A stretch of DNA of 64,000 nt from CAYRSS01 sp964426945 (lineage in GTDB: Bacteria > Planctomycetota > Phycisphaerae > UBA1845), in assembly GCA_964426945.1 (NCBI GenBank), contig CAYRSS010000020.1:5708-69707 (forward strand), in the 5' to 3' direction. The notes under the pieces were generated by a model. It had not been told where the DNA came from, ran no database searches, and worked only from the letters and a program-made list of their open reading frames with translations. How positions within the stretch are numbered: position 1 is the stretch's first letter; each line of letters opens with the position of its first letter. A program made the position numbers and the translations under genes. Shown in pieces: positions 1-8,204 of the stretch.

Positions 1-708
1 CCAGTCTACGGCCAGCCCGCCGAACTCGCGGGCGCCGCCGAAATCGATGGTCATGGTGGGGGATGTATCGTCTGTTGCGCTGCGCCAGGTGACTGCACCG
101 TCGGCGGCGATGGTCCGCGGCGCCTCCACGTCCGGGGCCGTCGACGAGACCTTCACCGCGAGCGGCCCGACAACCGGCCCGGCCTCGGGCAGGGGCTCAA
201 ACCGCAGATCGTCAATTTCGACCCAGCCCTTGCCGCCCGACCCGGCGGCGACGGCAAACTCGATGAAACCGATCCGCGCCAGCCGCCGGCCGCCGGAGGG
301 ACCCCAGGCGAACTCGAAGTGCCGGGCCCGTGACACCATTGGCGTCCACCCGGCGGGGAAGTCGAAGCCGCGGCGGTTGACCCACCAGACGTTCTCGTTC
401 GCGGGGTCGATCAGTTTCAATTCGAGGTTGTTGGCGGGTGCTTCGCCGCGCAGGCGGAAGCTCACCCGGTAGTTGACCGGCAGGTCGATCGCCACCGGCC
501 GCCGAACCACGCAGAAGCCGGAGCCCTGCCGAAACTCGAACGCCAGCCGCAGTGCCTCGCCCGAGACACCGGGGGTGCGCGTCAGTTCAGCAATGACCCC
601 GTCCGAGGCGATGACCGACCAGTCCGGCGACTCGTCCAGGTCGACCTGCGCGACGGTCGTTTCGGCGGTGATCGCAAGAAGACCGAGCAGGATGGTCAGC
701 AGCGACAT
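1..708 (-). CDS. Secreted sugar-binding-like protein, C-terminus cut off by window edge
   Basis: The frame is open from an ATG at 708 to the first base of the window, giving 236 residues of a longer protein. Residues 1-20 (MSLLTILLGLLAITAETTVA) look like a signal peptide. A jelly-roll-like segment follows with the phrases SFRLRGEAPANNLELKLID and GWVEIDDLRFEPLPE, which resemble carbohydrate-binding regions at the start of planctomycete secreted hydrolases. From about residue 205 (WRSATDDTSPTMTIDFGG) the text looks like the start of a discoidin (F5/8 type C) domain. The ATG at 708 is chosen because GGGAGG lies 9 nt upstream; an in-frame ATG at 717 overlaps that ribosome site. It is the last visible member of a minus-strand set of secreted genes. 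Its catalytic domain, if any, is outside the window, so function is open. Confidence 0.7.
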   Translation of the reverse strand, partial: MSLLTILLGLLAITAETTVAQVDLDESPDWSVIASDGVIAELTRTPGVSGEALRLAFEFRQGSGFCVVRRPVAIDLPVNYRVSFRLRGEAPANNLELKLIDPANENVWWVNRRGFDFPAGWTPMVSRARHFEFAWGPSGGRRLARIGFIEFAVAAGSGGKGWVEIDDLRFEPLPEAGPVVGPLAVKVSSTAPDVEAPRTIAADGAVTWRSATDDTSPTMTIDFGGAREFGGLAVDW

Positions 709-738
709 GAGCGTCATCCTCCCTGAAGCAGTGCGGAG

Positions 739-781
739 AAAAAAGCAGCGCCCATCGGTCCCTCGGACGGATGGGCGCTGC
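739..781 (-). terminator. Rho-independent terminator after the dockerin/CBM gene
   Basis: An 11-bp perfect stem (745-755 pairs with 771-781, GCAGCGCCCAT) is followed on the minus strand by a run of T (AAAAAA on the plus strand at 739-744). It lies 37 bp past the stop codon at 818, so it should end the transcript of that gene, though the gene at 708 could still be reached by read-through. Confidence 0.85.
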
Positions 782-817
782 GGATCGGATCAGCGGTTCA
801 CCGGGACGTGGCCCGGA

Positions 818-2617
818 CTACTGCGGGCCCGCGACGTGCGGACTCAGCAGCGCCCAGTCCTGCAGATCAACCTCATCATCTTCGTCGAGATCGAATACGG
901 TGCAGTTCCACGCCGGGGGACTGCCGGGGGCGAAGCACCGCTGGAAGGCCGCCGCGTCGGCAAGGTCCACGTCGCTATCCTTGTCGTAGTCGGATCCGTC
1001 GATGGTGTAGTACACCACCGCCTCGCAGCCGTCGAAATGGGCCGCTCCGACCGCGCTGCCGCCCTGCGCCGTGAGGGCCACGAACCGGACGCCCGCGAAC
1101 GACCCCGGCGGCATCGTGTAGTCGATAAACAGGTCGATCCACTGATCCTGCGGACTAGACGCCGTGATCGTGTTGTTGCTCGGGCTCGAAGTGATGTCGA
1201 CGTTGCCGGGGATGGTGCCGCCGAACCACTCGACCTTGATGCCGGCAAAGTCGCCGGCGCTGGGCAGGTCCGACGCCTTAATCCGCATGTACGCATGGGC
1301 CGAAAGCAAGTCGCCCGCGGTGACGGTGACGCCTTGGAAGAGACCGGTGACCCCACCGGTGGCCTTCACTACGAAGCTCCCGTCGTGCGCAGGGATACTC
1401 TCAAACTGCGCGAATGCCTGCTGAGCCGTCGCCCCGCTGCCGCCGAATTCGGTCCAGTTGTCGATGCCGTTCAGGCCGCCGACGCCGTTCTCGAAGCTCG
1501 CGTTCAGCAGCAGGTTCGAGCCCGGCGAACTGCTGACCTCGGCATGAGCCGAGTCGAAGTACACGGAGCCTGCGGGAGTCGTGTCTCCGAAGAAGATCAA
1601 GGTGATGCGCGCCAGCGTCGCCCCCTCGGGCACCTCGAGCGGATCCATAGACACCGGCACCTGGATCCACGTATCCGGCGTGCTCGACGCGTTGATGGCC
1701 AGGTTCTCCGTCGGAAGCGGCAGCGTGGTGCCCGCCGGGTCGTAGAACTCGAGCTTGATCCCTGCGCGCGACGTGCCGCTGAACGCATCGCTGCTGTCAT
1801 TGCGAACGCGGGCCTTGAGCAGAATGCGATCACCGTCGGCCAGCACGCCCATGTTCTGCACCAGCCCCGAGAACGGCTCGCTCATGCCCACGCGGAGCGT
1901 GTGCTCGCCGTGCCACGCGGTGATGTCGGAGGATTTGCCCTGATCCTCGAATCCGGTCCAGTGGTCGATGCCGATGGGGCTGTTCTCTCCCTGGCCGGCC
2001 AGTTCGAAATCGGGATTCAGCAGCAGGTTCGCCCCGCCATTGATCCTCAGCGAGCAACCGTCCCAGAAGCACGCTCCCGAAGCGGCGCCGCTCCAGATCC
2101 AGACCAGCGACATGCGCGCCTTGACCGAGTTGGCCGGAGCGGTCCGTGGACCCAGTGACACCGGATGCCACACGTCGGGTGCGGAAGCGGCGGTGAGCGC
2201 GAAGTTCACGTAGGGGCCGCCGGTCAGCTGGCCGCCCGCGTTGTAGAACTCGAGCACGATGCCCGCCATGGCGTCACCCGAGAGGCGATCGGTCGACTTG
2301 GTGAACATGCTGCAGGCGATGGTGACGCTTTGGCCGGGGGTAACCGCGACCTCCTGGTAGGCCAGTTCCTGCGGCTCGCTGCTGAAGGCCTTCAGCGCCG
2401 CGACGCCGTCGACCGGCGTGAAGTTGGCCTCTTCCGATCGCTCCACTACGGCGCCCTGGCGGATCCAGTTGAGGGGCACGTGCGGATCGATGCCGCCCGG
2501 TCCGGCCCCGGCCTCCATGCTGCCGTTCAGGAGGAAGTTCTGCTCGGCCTGCGACGGCGCAACCGCCGCGATCCCCGCGGCGAGAATGGCCGCCCAGGCC
2601 GTTACGCGGATGTTCAT
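818..2617 (-). CDS. Secreted triple CBM-like repeat protein with type I dockerin-like tail
   Basis: This is a 599-residue protein. Residues 1-24 form a signal peptide ending in SQA. Three jelly-roll repeats follow, each opening with a similar phrase (FLLNGSMEAG, NLLLNPDFELAG, NLLLNASFENGVG), about 165-180 residues apart. They resemble CBM4/9-type carbohydrate-binding modules. The last 60 residues carry two EF-hand-like loops (DYDKDSDVDLADAAAF and DLDEDDEVDLQDW) typical of planctomycete type I dockerin-like ends. No catalytic domain is visible, so a sugar-binding or scaffolding role outside the cell is the best inference. GGGGAG lies 5 nt before the ATG. It follows the pseudopilin gene by 80 bp without a clear terminator, suggesting one operon, and ends at a strong terminator. 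Confidence 0.85.
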   Translation of the reverse strand: MNIRVTAWAAILAAGIAAVAPSQAEQNFLLNGSMEAGAGPGGIDPHVPLNWIRQGAVVERSEEANFTPVDGVAALKAFSSEPQELAYQEVAVTPGQSVTIACSMFTKSTDRLSGDAMAGIVLEFYNAGGQLTGGPYVNFALTAASAPDVWHPVSLGPRTAPANSVKARMSLVWIWSGAASGACFWDGCSLRINGGANLLLNPDFELAGQGENSPIGIDHWTGFEDQGKSSDITAWHGEHTLRVGMSEPFSGLVQNMGVLADGDRILLKARVRNDSSDAFSGTSRAGIKLEFYDPAGTTLPLPTENLAINASSTPDTWIQVPVSMDPLEVPEGATLARITLIFFGDTTPAGSVYFDSAHAEVSSSPGSNLLLNASFENGVGGLNGIDNWTEFGGSGATAQQAFAQFESIPAHDGSFVVKATGGVTGLFQGVTVTAGDLLSAHAYMRIKASDLPSAGDFAGIKVEWFGGTIPGNVDITSSPSNNTITASSPQDQWIDLFIDYTMPPGSFAGVRFVALTAQGGSAVGAAHFDGCEAVVYYTIDGSDYDKDSDVDLADAAAFQRCFAPGSPPAWNCTVFDLDEDDEVDLQDWALLSPHVAGPQ

Positions 2618-2697
2618 GGCTCTCCCCTCGTTGCAAAAGGCGCCGCCGGCCGCCGCGCCGAGGCGCAGCGGCCGGTCGCCGACTCAGACCGCGGGCG

Positions 2698-3549
2698 TCA
2701 ATAGCCGCGGATGTTCTTGCCCAGTCCCCAGGCCCAGTAGGGCCGGTTTCCGAATCCGTCGCGATCGCGCGATTCGAAGTTCGGATCGCTGCTCCGCTGG
2801 CCGTCCGGATCGAAGTACTGTTCCGCGGCGATCGAGGACACATGACCGTCGAGGAACAGGAAGTTGCTGTTGCGCAGCCCGTGGCGCGGGTTCCACTGCA
2901 CCGCGTCAGACATCACCACCGCGTAGTCGGCGTACGGAATGCGGTTGATGACGTTGCCGCTGATGGCCGGGATGTCGCCCGCGCCCTCGCTCCAGTCGTT
3001 GTACCAGTACTCGGTCCAAAGCTGCGGCACGGTCGGCCCGCTCGGCTGGATGTCGGGCCAGGTGCGCTGCATCCAGAGCTTGATGAACTGGGTGTTCGAG
3101 CTGAGCACCGTATAGTAGCTGATGCCACCGCTGCCCTGGAGATAGCTGCGCGTCGAACCGGGCCCCTGGCCCGTGATCGGCGTCGCCCCCCACCCGAGCT
3201 TGAAGAGCTGCGCCCCTTCCACGCTCGGACAGTGGAACAGCTCAAGGCTCTGGTAGTAGGGCAGGTTGTAAAAGAGCTGGTAGTACTGGTGGAAGGGGGC
3301 GTTGTTCGGCATCCCGGAGCCTGTGTTGGTCCCCAGAATCCAGGGAAGCCGTTCCTTGTTGTCCGCCAGATAGTACTGCAGCATCAACCCGAGCTGGTGC
3401 ATGTTGGACATGCAGATCGTATCCTTCGCCTGCTTCCTCGCCCGCTGCAACGAAGGCAGCAGGATCGAGATCAGCAGCGCGATGATGGATACGACAACCA
3501 GCAGCTCGATGAGCGTGAATCCGGAGCGGCGCCTGGTCGGTGAGGACAT
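2698..3549 (-). CDS. Prepilin-type pseudopilin (type II secretion G-like, FLDGH tail)
   Basis: The protein has 283 residues. A short basic leader ends in RRRSG and is followed by FTLIELLVVVSIIALLISI, the classic prepilin cleavage/methylation site with F+1 and E+5 and a hydrophobic helix. The C-terminus holds NSNFLFLDGHVSSI, the H-x-DG-like signature (here FLDGH) of planctomycete secreted pseudopilin proteins. The ATG at 3549 is preferred because AAAGGA precedes it by about 10 nt and the leader length is normal; an in-frame upstream start at 3618 would add an implausible 23-residue low-complexity leader. Such proteins are common and abundant in planctomycetes, and their function is mostly unknown. 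It sits between a PEP-CTERM gene and a dockerin/CBM gene, and probably shares their transcript. Confidence 0.85.
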   Translation of the reverse strand: MSSPTRRRSGFTLIELLVVVSIIALLISILLPSLQRARKQAKDTICMSNMHQLGLMLQYYLADNKERLPWILGTNTGSGMPNNAPFHQYYQLFYNLPYYQSLELFHCPSVEGAQLFKLGWGATPITGQGPGSTRSYLQGSGGISYYTVLSSNTQFIKLWMQRTWPDIQPSGPTVPQLWTEYWYNDWSEGAGDIPAISGNVINRIPYADYAVVMSDAVQWNPRHGLRNSNFLFLDGHVSSIAAEQYFDPDGQRSSDPNFESRDRDGFGNRPYWAWGLGKNIRGY

Positions 3550-3657
3550 CTCGCCAGCGTCCTTTCGCCTGCCCGGTTCCCCCTCCCGGCCGGCGCCTCC
3601 GGCGCCGGCCCGGGCCATAGCACGCGCAGGCGTGCTGCTATGCCCACCATCCTTGAT

Positions 3658-4470
3658 TCAGCGTCCGGCGCGCCGACGCGACAGGGCCAGCCCGCCGAGA
3701 GCCAGCAGGACGAGCGACGCCGGCTCCGGCGCGAAGTGGATGTTGGTCCACTCGCCCTGGAGCTGCGGGCCCTGCTGGATGAAGTTCTGAATGAAGCCGC
3801 CGGCATAGGCGGGGTTCAGAATGCCCCACAGGCCGTGCGGCGGATCCTCGCCCGGGTTGCCTTCGTCGAACGGCAGCGGGCCGCTCGTGTAGGTGTTCCC
3901 GCCGTAGCCGACCGTGTAGATGATCGTCGCCGGGTCGGTCATGCTCAGCCCGTTGGGGCTGTAGGTCATGCCCAGGTGGATCGGCGTGCCCTTGGTGTAG
4001 GTCAGGCCGAACGCGCCGGTGAAGCTGAAGAAGGGCAGGCGACCGCCGAAAGCGGCGATCTCGCCGTCCGTCGTGCGGACGTTCAGGCGCCCGTCCACGT
4101 TGGGCGACCACCACGGCGAGATGCGGATGCCGCCCTCGCCGCCGCCGGTGCCGCTGATCACCATGTCGGTCGAAAACTCAAACGCGTCGGCGTTGGCGAA
4201 CTCGGCCGCGGTGAAGTTGTTCTCCGAGAAGCTCCAGGTGTGGAGGTTCGCAAAGCCGCCGCCGCTCATGTTCTCATCATTGATGCGAACCAACGCCGGG
4301 TAGGCGTCGGTAAAGGAGATCGTGGAGGCCGGATCGTCGTTGAAAACGCGCGTCGTGATGACCGCGCTGTTGATCCCCGGCAGCGCGAGGGCGCTGGCGC
4401 TCATCAGCCCGACCAAGACACATCCGACCGCTACTGCTCGAATCGTCCCTGCCGTAACCGTTCGCTTCAT
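3658..4470 (-). CDS. PEP-CTERM sorted secreted protein
   Basis: This 270-residue protein has a signal peptide (about residues 1-29, ending ALA) and a C-terminal PEP-CTERM signal: APEPAS, then a hydrophobic stretch LVLLALGGLAL, then the basic tail SRRRAGR. In this family the motif is recognised by an exosortase and the protein is retained at or released from the envelope; no exosortase gene is in the window. The body is beta-rich, with no catalytic motif I recognise. GGAGG lies 9 nt before the ATG. It is the first gene after the LacI-operator promoter at 4554-4592, so it is probably induced together with the divergent GH1/ABC operon and heads the minus-strand secreted-protein operon. Confidence 0.85.
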   Translation of the reverse strand: MKRTVTAGTIRAVAVGCVLVGLMSASALALPGINSAVITTRVFNDDPASTISFTDAYPALVRINDENMSGGGFANLHTWSFSENNFTAAEFANADAFEFSTDMVISGTGGGEGGIRISPWWSPNVDGRLNVRTTDGEIAAFGGRLPFFSFTGAFGLTYTKGTPIHLGMTYSPNGLSMTDPATIIYTVGYGGNTYTSGPLPFDEGNPGEDPPHGLWGILNPAYAGGFIQNFIQQGPQLQGEWTNIHFAPEPASLVLLALGGLALSRRRAGR

Positions 4471-4553
4471 GATCCCGTTCCTCCATTCAGGCGTGTGTAC
4501 TACCGTTCCGGCGCCGGCGCCGCCTGCGGGCGGCCGGCCGAAAAGTGCCTGCG

Positions 4554-4604
4554 ATTATAACCAAACGCCAACCAATTGCAAGCGCTTTCAATACACGCTA
4601 TGAT
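4554..4604. promoter_or_regulatory. Overlapping divergent sigma-70-type promoters
   Basis: Minus strand: TATAAT at 4559-4554 with TTGCAA at 4581-4576, spacer 16 bp, driving the PEP-CTERM gene with a leader of about 75 nt. Plus strand: the same palindromic TTGCAA (4576-4581), spacer 17 bp, then TATGAT at 4599-4604, driving the GH1 operon with a leader of about 190 nt. Both promoters share their -35 region, which lies inside a LacI-type operator, so one bound repressor could block both directions. Confidence 0.75.
4575..4592. promoter_or_regulatory. LacI/GalR-family operator
   Basis: ATTGCAAGCGCTTTCAAT is an 18-bp palindrome with one mismatched pair and fits the LacI-family consensus TGnAAnCGnTTnCA exactly at 4577-4590. 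A second site of this type lies at 24959-24972 next to the only LacI-family gene in the window, which is the likely regulator. Confidence 0.85.
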
Positions 4605-4802
4605 GCGAAAGTTCGGCGGTCACCGCTTCCTCCGTCGATCGCCGCGAAGCTGGTAAGCTACGCGTGAAGAATAGGTTATGACGGCTCCGGGCCGTCGTCC
4701 AGGCGCCGAGAGGGCAAATCCCTGCCAGGCTGGCGTTCGGAAGCGGTATGCTGGGGGATCGGGCCGCCGGCTGGGTCAGCGGCCGCGGTAGTGAGTGCGG
4801 AC

Positions 4803-6188
4803 ATGAGCGACAGCGGGCGGACATTCCCCAAGGAGTTCGCGTGGGGCGCGGCCACCGCCGCCTTCCAGATCGAGGGGGCCGCGCGCGAGGACGGCAAGGG
4901 CCCCAGCATGTGGGACGTCTTCTGCCACACGCCGGGCCGGACCGTCAGCGGCGACCACGGCGACATCGCCTGCGACCATTACCACCGCTATCGCGACGAC
5001 GTCGCGCTGATGCGGGCGCTGAATCTCGGCGCGTACCGGTTCAGCGTCAGTTGGCCGCGGGTGATGCCGACCGGGCGCGGCACGGTGAACACCGCCGGCC
5101 TCGACTTCTACGATCGGCTTGTCGACGCACTGTGTCAGGCTGGCATCGCGCCCTTCATCACGCTCTATCATTGGGACCTGCCTGCCGCGCTGCAGATGGA
5201 ACTCGGCGGCTGGGCGCATGACGACATCGCGCCCATCTTCGCGGACTACGCCGAGGTGGTCTTCCGCCGACTCGGCGATCGCGTGCGGATGTGGATGACG
5301 CTCAACGAGCCGTGGTGCAGCGTCGACGGGGGCTACTTCCACGGTGTCCATGCCCCTGGCATTCGCGATCGAGCGCTGGGCTACCGCGCCGGGCACAACC
5401 TGCTGCGGGCGCATGCGTACGCCGTCGCGCGGTATCGTGCGCTCGGCCGGCGCGACGGCGCCATCAGCTTCGCCCTGAACACGAGCTACAGCTTTCCCGA
5501 GAGCGATTCGGCGGCCGACCGCGCCGCCGCCCGGCGCGCAATCGAGAACTTCGGCGGATGGTTCGCCGATCCCTGCCGCTTCGGCGACTACCCCGCGGTG
5601 ATGCGCGAGCGGATTGGTGACCAGCTTCCGGCGTTCTCGGCGGAGGACGCGGCACTGCTGACCAACTCGATGGACTACATCGCGATCAATTACTACACGA
5701 GCGAGGTCGTCCGCCACGCCGCCGGCCGCCCGCCGATGGATGTCGAGATCGTCCCCCAGCCCGACCGGAAGCACACGGAGATGAACTGGCCGGTGCGCGC
5801 CGACGGATTCCACCGCCTGCTGCACTGGCTAAACGACCGCTACGGCGGCCTGCCGCTGTACATCACGGAAAACGGCGCCGCCTGCCCGGATCGACCAGAC
5901 AAGACGGGATTCGTCGATGACCAGGACCGCATCGAGTACCTCCGCGACCACCTTGGCGCCGTGCATCAGGCGATCTGCGAAGGCGTACCGGTTCGCGGCT
6001 ACTTCGCGTGGTCGCTGATGGACAACCTCGAGTGGTCGATGGGCTACTCGAAGCGGTTCGGCCTCGTCCGATGCGACTTCGACACGCAGCGGCGGACCAT
6101 CAAGGCCAGCGGGCTGTGGTATCGCCGCCTGATCGAGACGGGCGTGCTGGAGGCGGCCGCGCCGGTGGCCGTCGGGGGAGGGGTGTGA
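4803..6188 (+). CDS. GH1 beta-glucosidase
   Basis: The 461-residue product matches glycoside hydrolase family 1 over its full length. FPKEFAWGAATAAFQIEGA opens the barrel, TLNEPW holds the acid/base Glu (about residue 169), and YITENGA holds the nucleophile Glu (about residue 356). The tail FGLVRCDFDTQRRTIKAS is also typical. No signal peptide is present, so it should act in the cytoplasm on imported beta-gluco-oligosaccharides, releasing glucose. It is the first gene of a plus-strand operon under the LacI operator at 4575-4592 and overlaps the next gene. The start is either ATG 4803 or GTG 4791; neither has a strong ribosome site. Family membership is clear, but the exact linkage cleaved is not visible. 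Confidence 0.93.
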   Translation: MSDSGRTFPKEFAWGAATAAFQIEGAAREDGKGPSMWDVFCHTPGRTVSGDHGDIACDHYHRYRDDVALMRALNLGAYRFSVSWPRVMPTGRGTVNTAGLDFYDRLVDALCQAGIAPFITLYHWDLPAALQMELGGWAHDDIAPIFADYAEVVFRRLGDRVRMWMTLNEPWCSVDGGYFHGVHAPGIRDRALGYRAGHNLLRAHAYAVARYRALGRRDGAISFALNTSYSFPESDSAADRAAARRAIENFGGWFADPCRFGDYPAVMRERIGDQLPAFSAEDAALLTNSMDYIAINYYTSEVVRHAAGRPPMDVEIVPQPDRKHTEMNWPVRADGFHRLLHWLNDRYGGLPLYITENGAACPDRPDKTGFVDDQDRIEYLRDHLGAVHQAICEGVPVRGYFAWSLMDNLEWSMGYSKRFGLVRCDFDTQRRTIKASGLWYRRLIETGVLEAAAPVAVGGGV

Positions 6189-8161
6189 TGATGATCCGGA
6201 CGACACTGCCAATCCTCGCCGCGGCGGCGATCGCGGTCGCCGCCGCGCCGGCCCGCGCGGAGACTGTCTTCGCGATCAACGATTTCGCGGACCCGCCGTG
6301 GTCGCTGACCTACTTCGACGGGTTCAGCGGCAGCGTCGGCGCCACGGCGACGTGGCCGGCCGAGATGGGCTGGCAAGGGGAGCGCATCGACATCGCGTTT
6401 GACCTGCCGGCCGGTTTCACCACCCCGCCGCTCGACTACCGCTTTGAGATGAACATCACCGCGCGCTTCGCGCAGACCTTCGCGGTGACGATCTCGGCGG
6501 GCACGAATGAAAGCGACCTGGTGCAGGTTCACTACGAGCTGGTGAGCAGCCCGCGCACGCTCTCCGCGCTGATCCCGCTGTCGCGCCTGCGGCAGGGGCG
6601 GACGAACCTGATCCGCATCGAAGGCGTCGGCGTCCTCGTGGGCACCGGCCAGCCCGCGGGTATCCAGTGGAACGAGTGGACGCTCGCCTCGACCGACGGC
6701 CCGCCCGACTTCGATGCCATTCGCCTCGATCAACTCGACCGGCTGACCGACTACATCATCGCCGCGGTTCAGCCGAGCGGGCTGGTGCGCGATTCGCTGA
6801 CGCTCGCGCCGGGTTCTACCCCGTTTCACCCGGCCACCCCGGACGCGGGCGGCTTCGCCCTGCTCGGGCTTTGTGCGGCGGACCACCTTGGGCTCGACCC
6901 GTTCGCGCAGGACCGTGTGCGCGGCATTCTCGCCTCGTATTCGGGCCACGCCCCCAACGTCAATCCCGACCGCTCCGCTGACGGCCACTGGTATCACTGG
7001 CTCAACATCGTCACTGGCGATCGCGCTGCGGGCTGGGTGGACGGCTACACCACGATCGGTTCCGCCCTGCTCGTCGCCGGCGCACAGTTTGCCCGCAACC
7101 ACTTCATCGACGACCCGCTCATCGCGCAGTACGCCGAGGAACTGACCGCCACGACCAACTTCAACGCGGCGATTCACCCCAGCCTCGACGGTCGGGTGTA
7201 TCTGCTGATGGCCGAGAACGGCGGCGGGCAGCCCGGCGAATTGCGGCCGTTCAACGAGTTCATGCTCGTGGTCAGCCTCGCGCTGCGTGAGGCGGATAAC
7301 GCCCGGGCGCTGGCTGTCTCGAACCTGTGGCTCAATCCGGATGCGATGCCGAAGCGAAGCTACGCGTCTATCCCCACGCTGACCGACAACCCCGGCGCGT
7401 TCGCCTCGGCCTTCTGGGTGCACCAGATGCACTTCTTCAACCACGACTTCGCCGGCAATCGTGATCTCGAAGGGTACTTCTACAACCACCGTGTTGCGGA
7501 TGAGCTATACTGTTCGACCAGCCTTGCGCAGGCGTACCGCTACGGCCTGACCGCGGGGGTGGATCCGACCGGCTACTTCGCCGACCGCATCGACAGCCAT
7601 CACTTCGTCTATGCCCCCGAGGCGGTGGGCGCGTGGGGCGACATGGCGACGCTGATGCAGTTCCTCGCGGCCCAGCCGCCGGCGAGCAACGGCCGCTACC
7701 GCTACGGCATGGTCCGCGTCTCCTCGCAGCAACCGTCGTGGATTCCCAACGACGCGGGGCTCGTGGATCACCTCTTCCTGATGTTCGGTCTGGTCGAGAG
7801 CATCGACCCACTCTTCTTCGTCCAGCGGCAGTTCGGCCAGCCCGACGGCGACGCCGACGGCATCGCCACGGCATACGACAACTGCCCCGCGCGATACAAT
7901 CCCGCGCAGCAGGACGCCGACGCCGACGGGGTGGGCGACGCCTGCCAGTGTGTCGATCCCGTCGTCGACAGCGACGGCAACGGCCTGGTCGACCTTCGCG
8001 ACGTGGCGGCCTTCCAGTTGTGCGTCGGCGCGGCGGCCGCCGAGTCGTGCGCCTGCTTCGACACCAACGGTGACGGCGGCGTGACCGCGATCGACTATGC
8101 GACGCTGTTCGCCTGCGCCGGCGGCCCGGATACGCCCGCCGACCCGGCCTGCGACGACTGA
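6188..8161 (+). CDS. Secreted protein, putative alpha/alpha-toroid, with TSP3 and dockerin-like tail
   Basis: The 657-residue product starts within the GH1 stop codon (TGATG overlap) with GGGGGAGGGG just upstream; ATG 6191 is equally possible. Residues 1-26 are a signal peptide ending ARA. A jelly-roll-like domain follows (to about residue 160), then a helical region with repeated GG and HF/HW phrases such as FWVHQMHFFNHDFAGN, suggestive of an alpha/alpha-barrel seen in polysaccharide lyases and glucoamylase-like enzymes. The fold is inferred, and no family was recognised with certainty. The tail holds one thrombospondin type 3 repeat (GDADGIATAYDNCPARYNPAQ) and two EF-hand loops. Its place between GH1 and the importer genes suggests it acts on or binds the same glycan outside the cytoplasm. 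Confidence 0.75.
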   Translation: MMIRTTLPILAAAAIAVAAAPARAETVFAINDFADPPWSLTYFDGFSGSVGATATWPAEMGWQGERIDIAFDLPAGFTTPPLDYRFEMNITARFAQTFAVTISAGTNESDLVQVHYELVSSPRTLSALIPLSRLRQGRTNLIRIEGVGVLVGTGQPAGIQWNEWTLASTDGPPDFDAIRLDQLDRLTDYIIAAVQPSGLVRDSLTLAPGSTPFHPATPDAGGFALLGLCAADHLGLDPFAQDRVRGILASYSGHAPNVNPDRSADGHWYHWLNIVTGDRAAGWVDGYTTIGSALLVAGAQFARNHFIDDPLIAQYAEELTATTNFNAAIHPSLDGRVYLLMAENGGGQPGELRPFNEFMLVVSLALREADNARALAVSNLWLNPDAMPKRSYASIPTLTDNPGAFASAFWVHQMHFFNHDFAGNRDLEGYFYNHRVADELYCSTSLAQAYRYGLTAGVDPTGYFADRIDSHHFVYAPEAVGAWGDMATLMQFLAAQPPASNGRYRYGMVRVSSQQPSWIPNDAGLVDHLFLMFGLVESIDPLFFVQRQFGQPDGDADGIATAYDNCPARYNPAQQDADADGVGDACQCVDPVVDSDGNGLVDLRDVAAFQLCVGAAAAESCACFDTNGDGGVTAIDYATLFACAGGPDTPADPACDD

Positions 8162-8204
8162 CGTCCCCCGTCGCGCCGCGCCCCCGGCGGGCATCGCTTC
8201 GGCC

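Noticed and set aside
473..2158. Long plus-strand open frame opposite the CBM/dockerin gene
   Set aside because: It is Arg/Val-rich antisense text with no signal or motif; the minus strand has a signal peptide, repeats, dockerin loops and a ribosome site.
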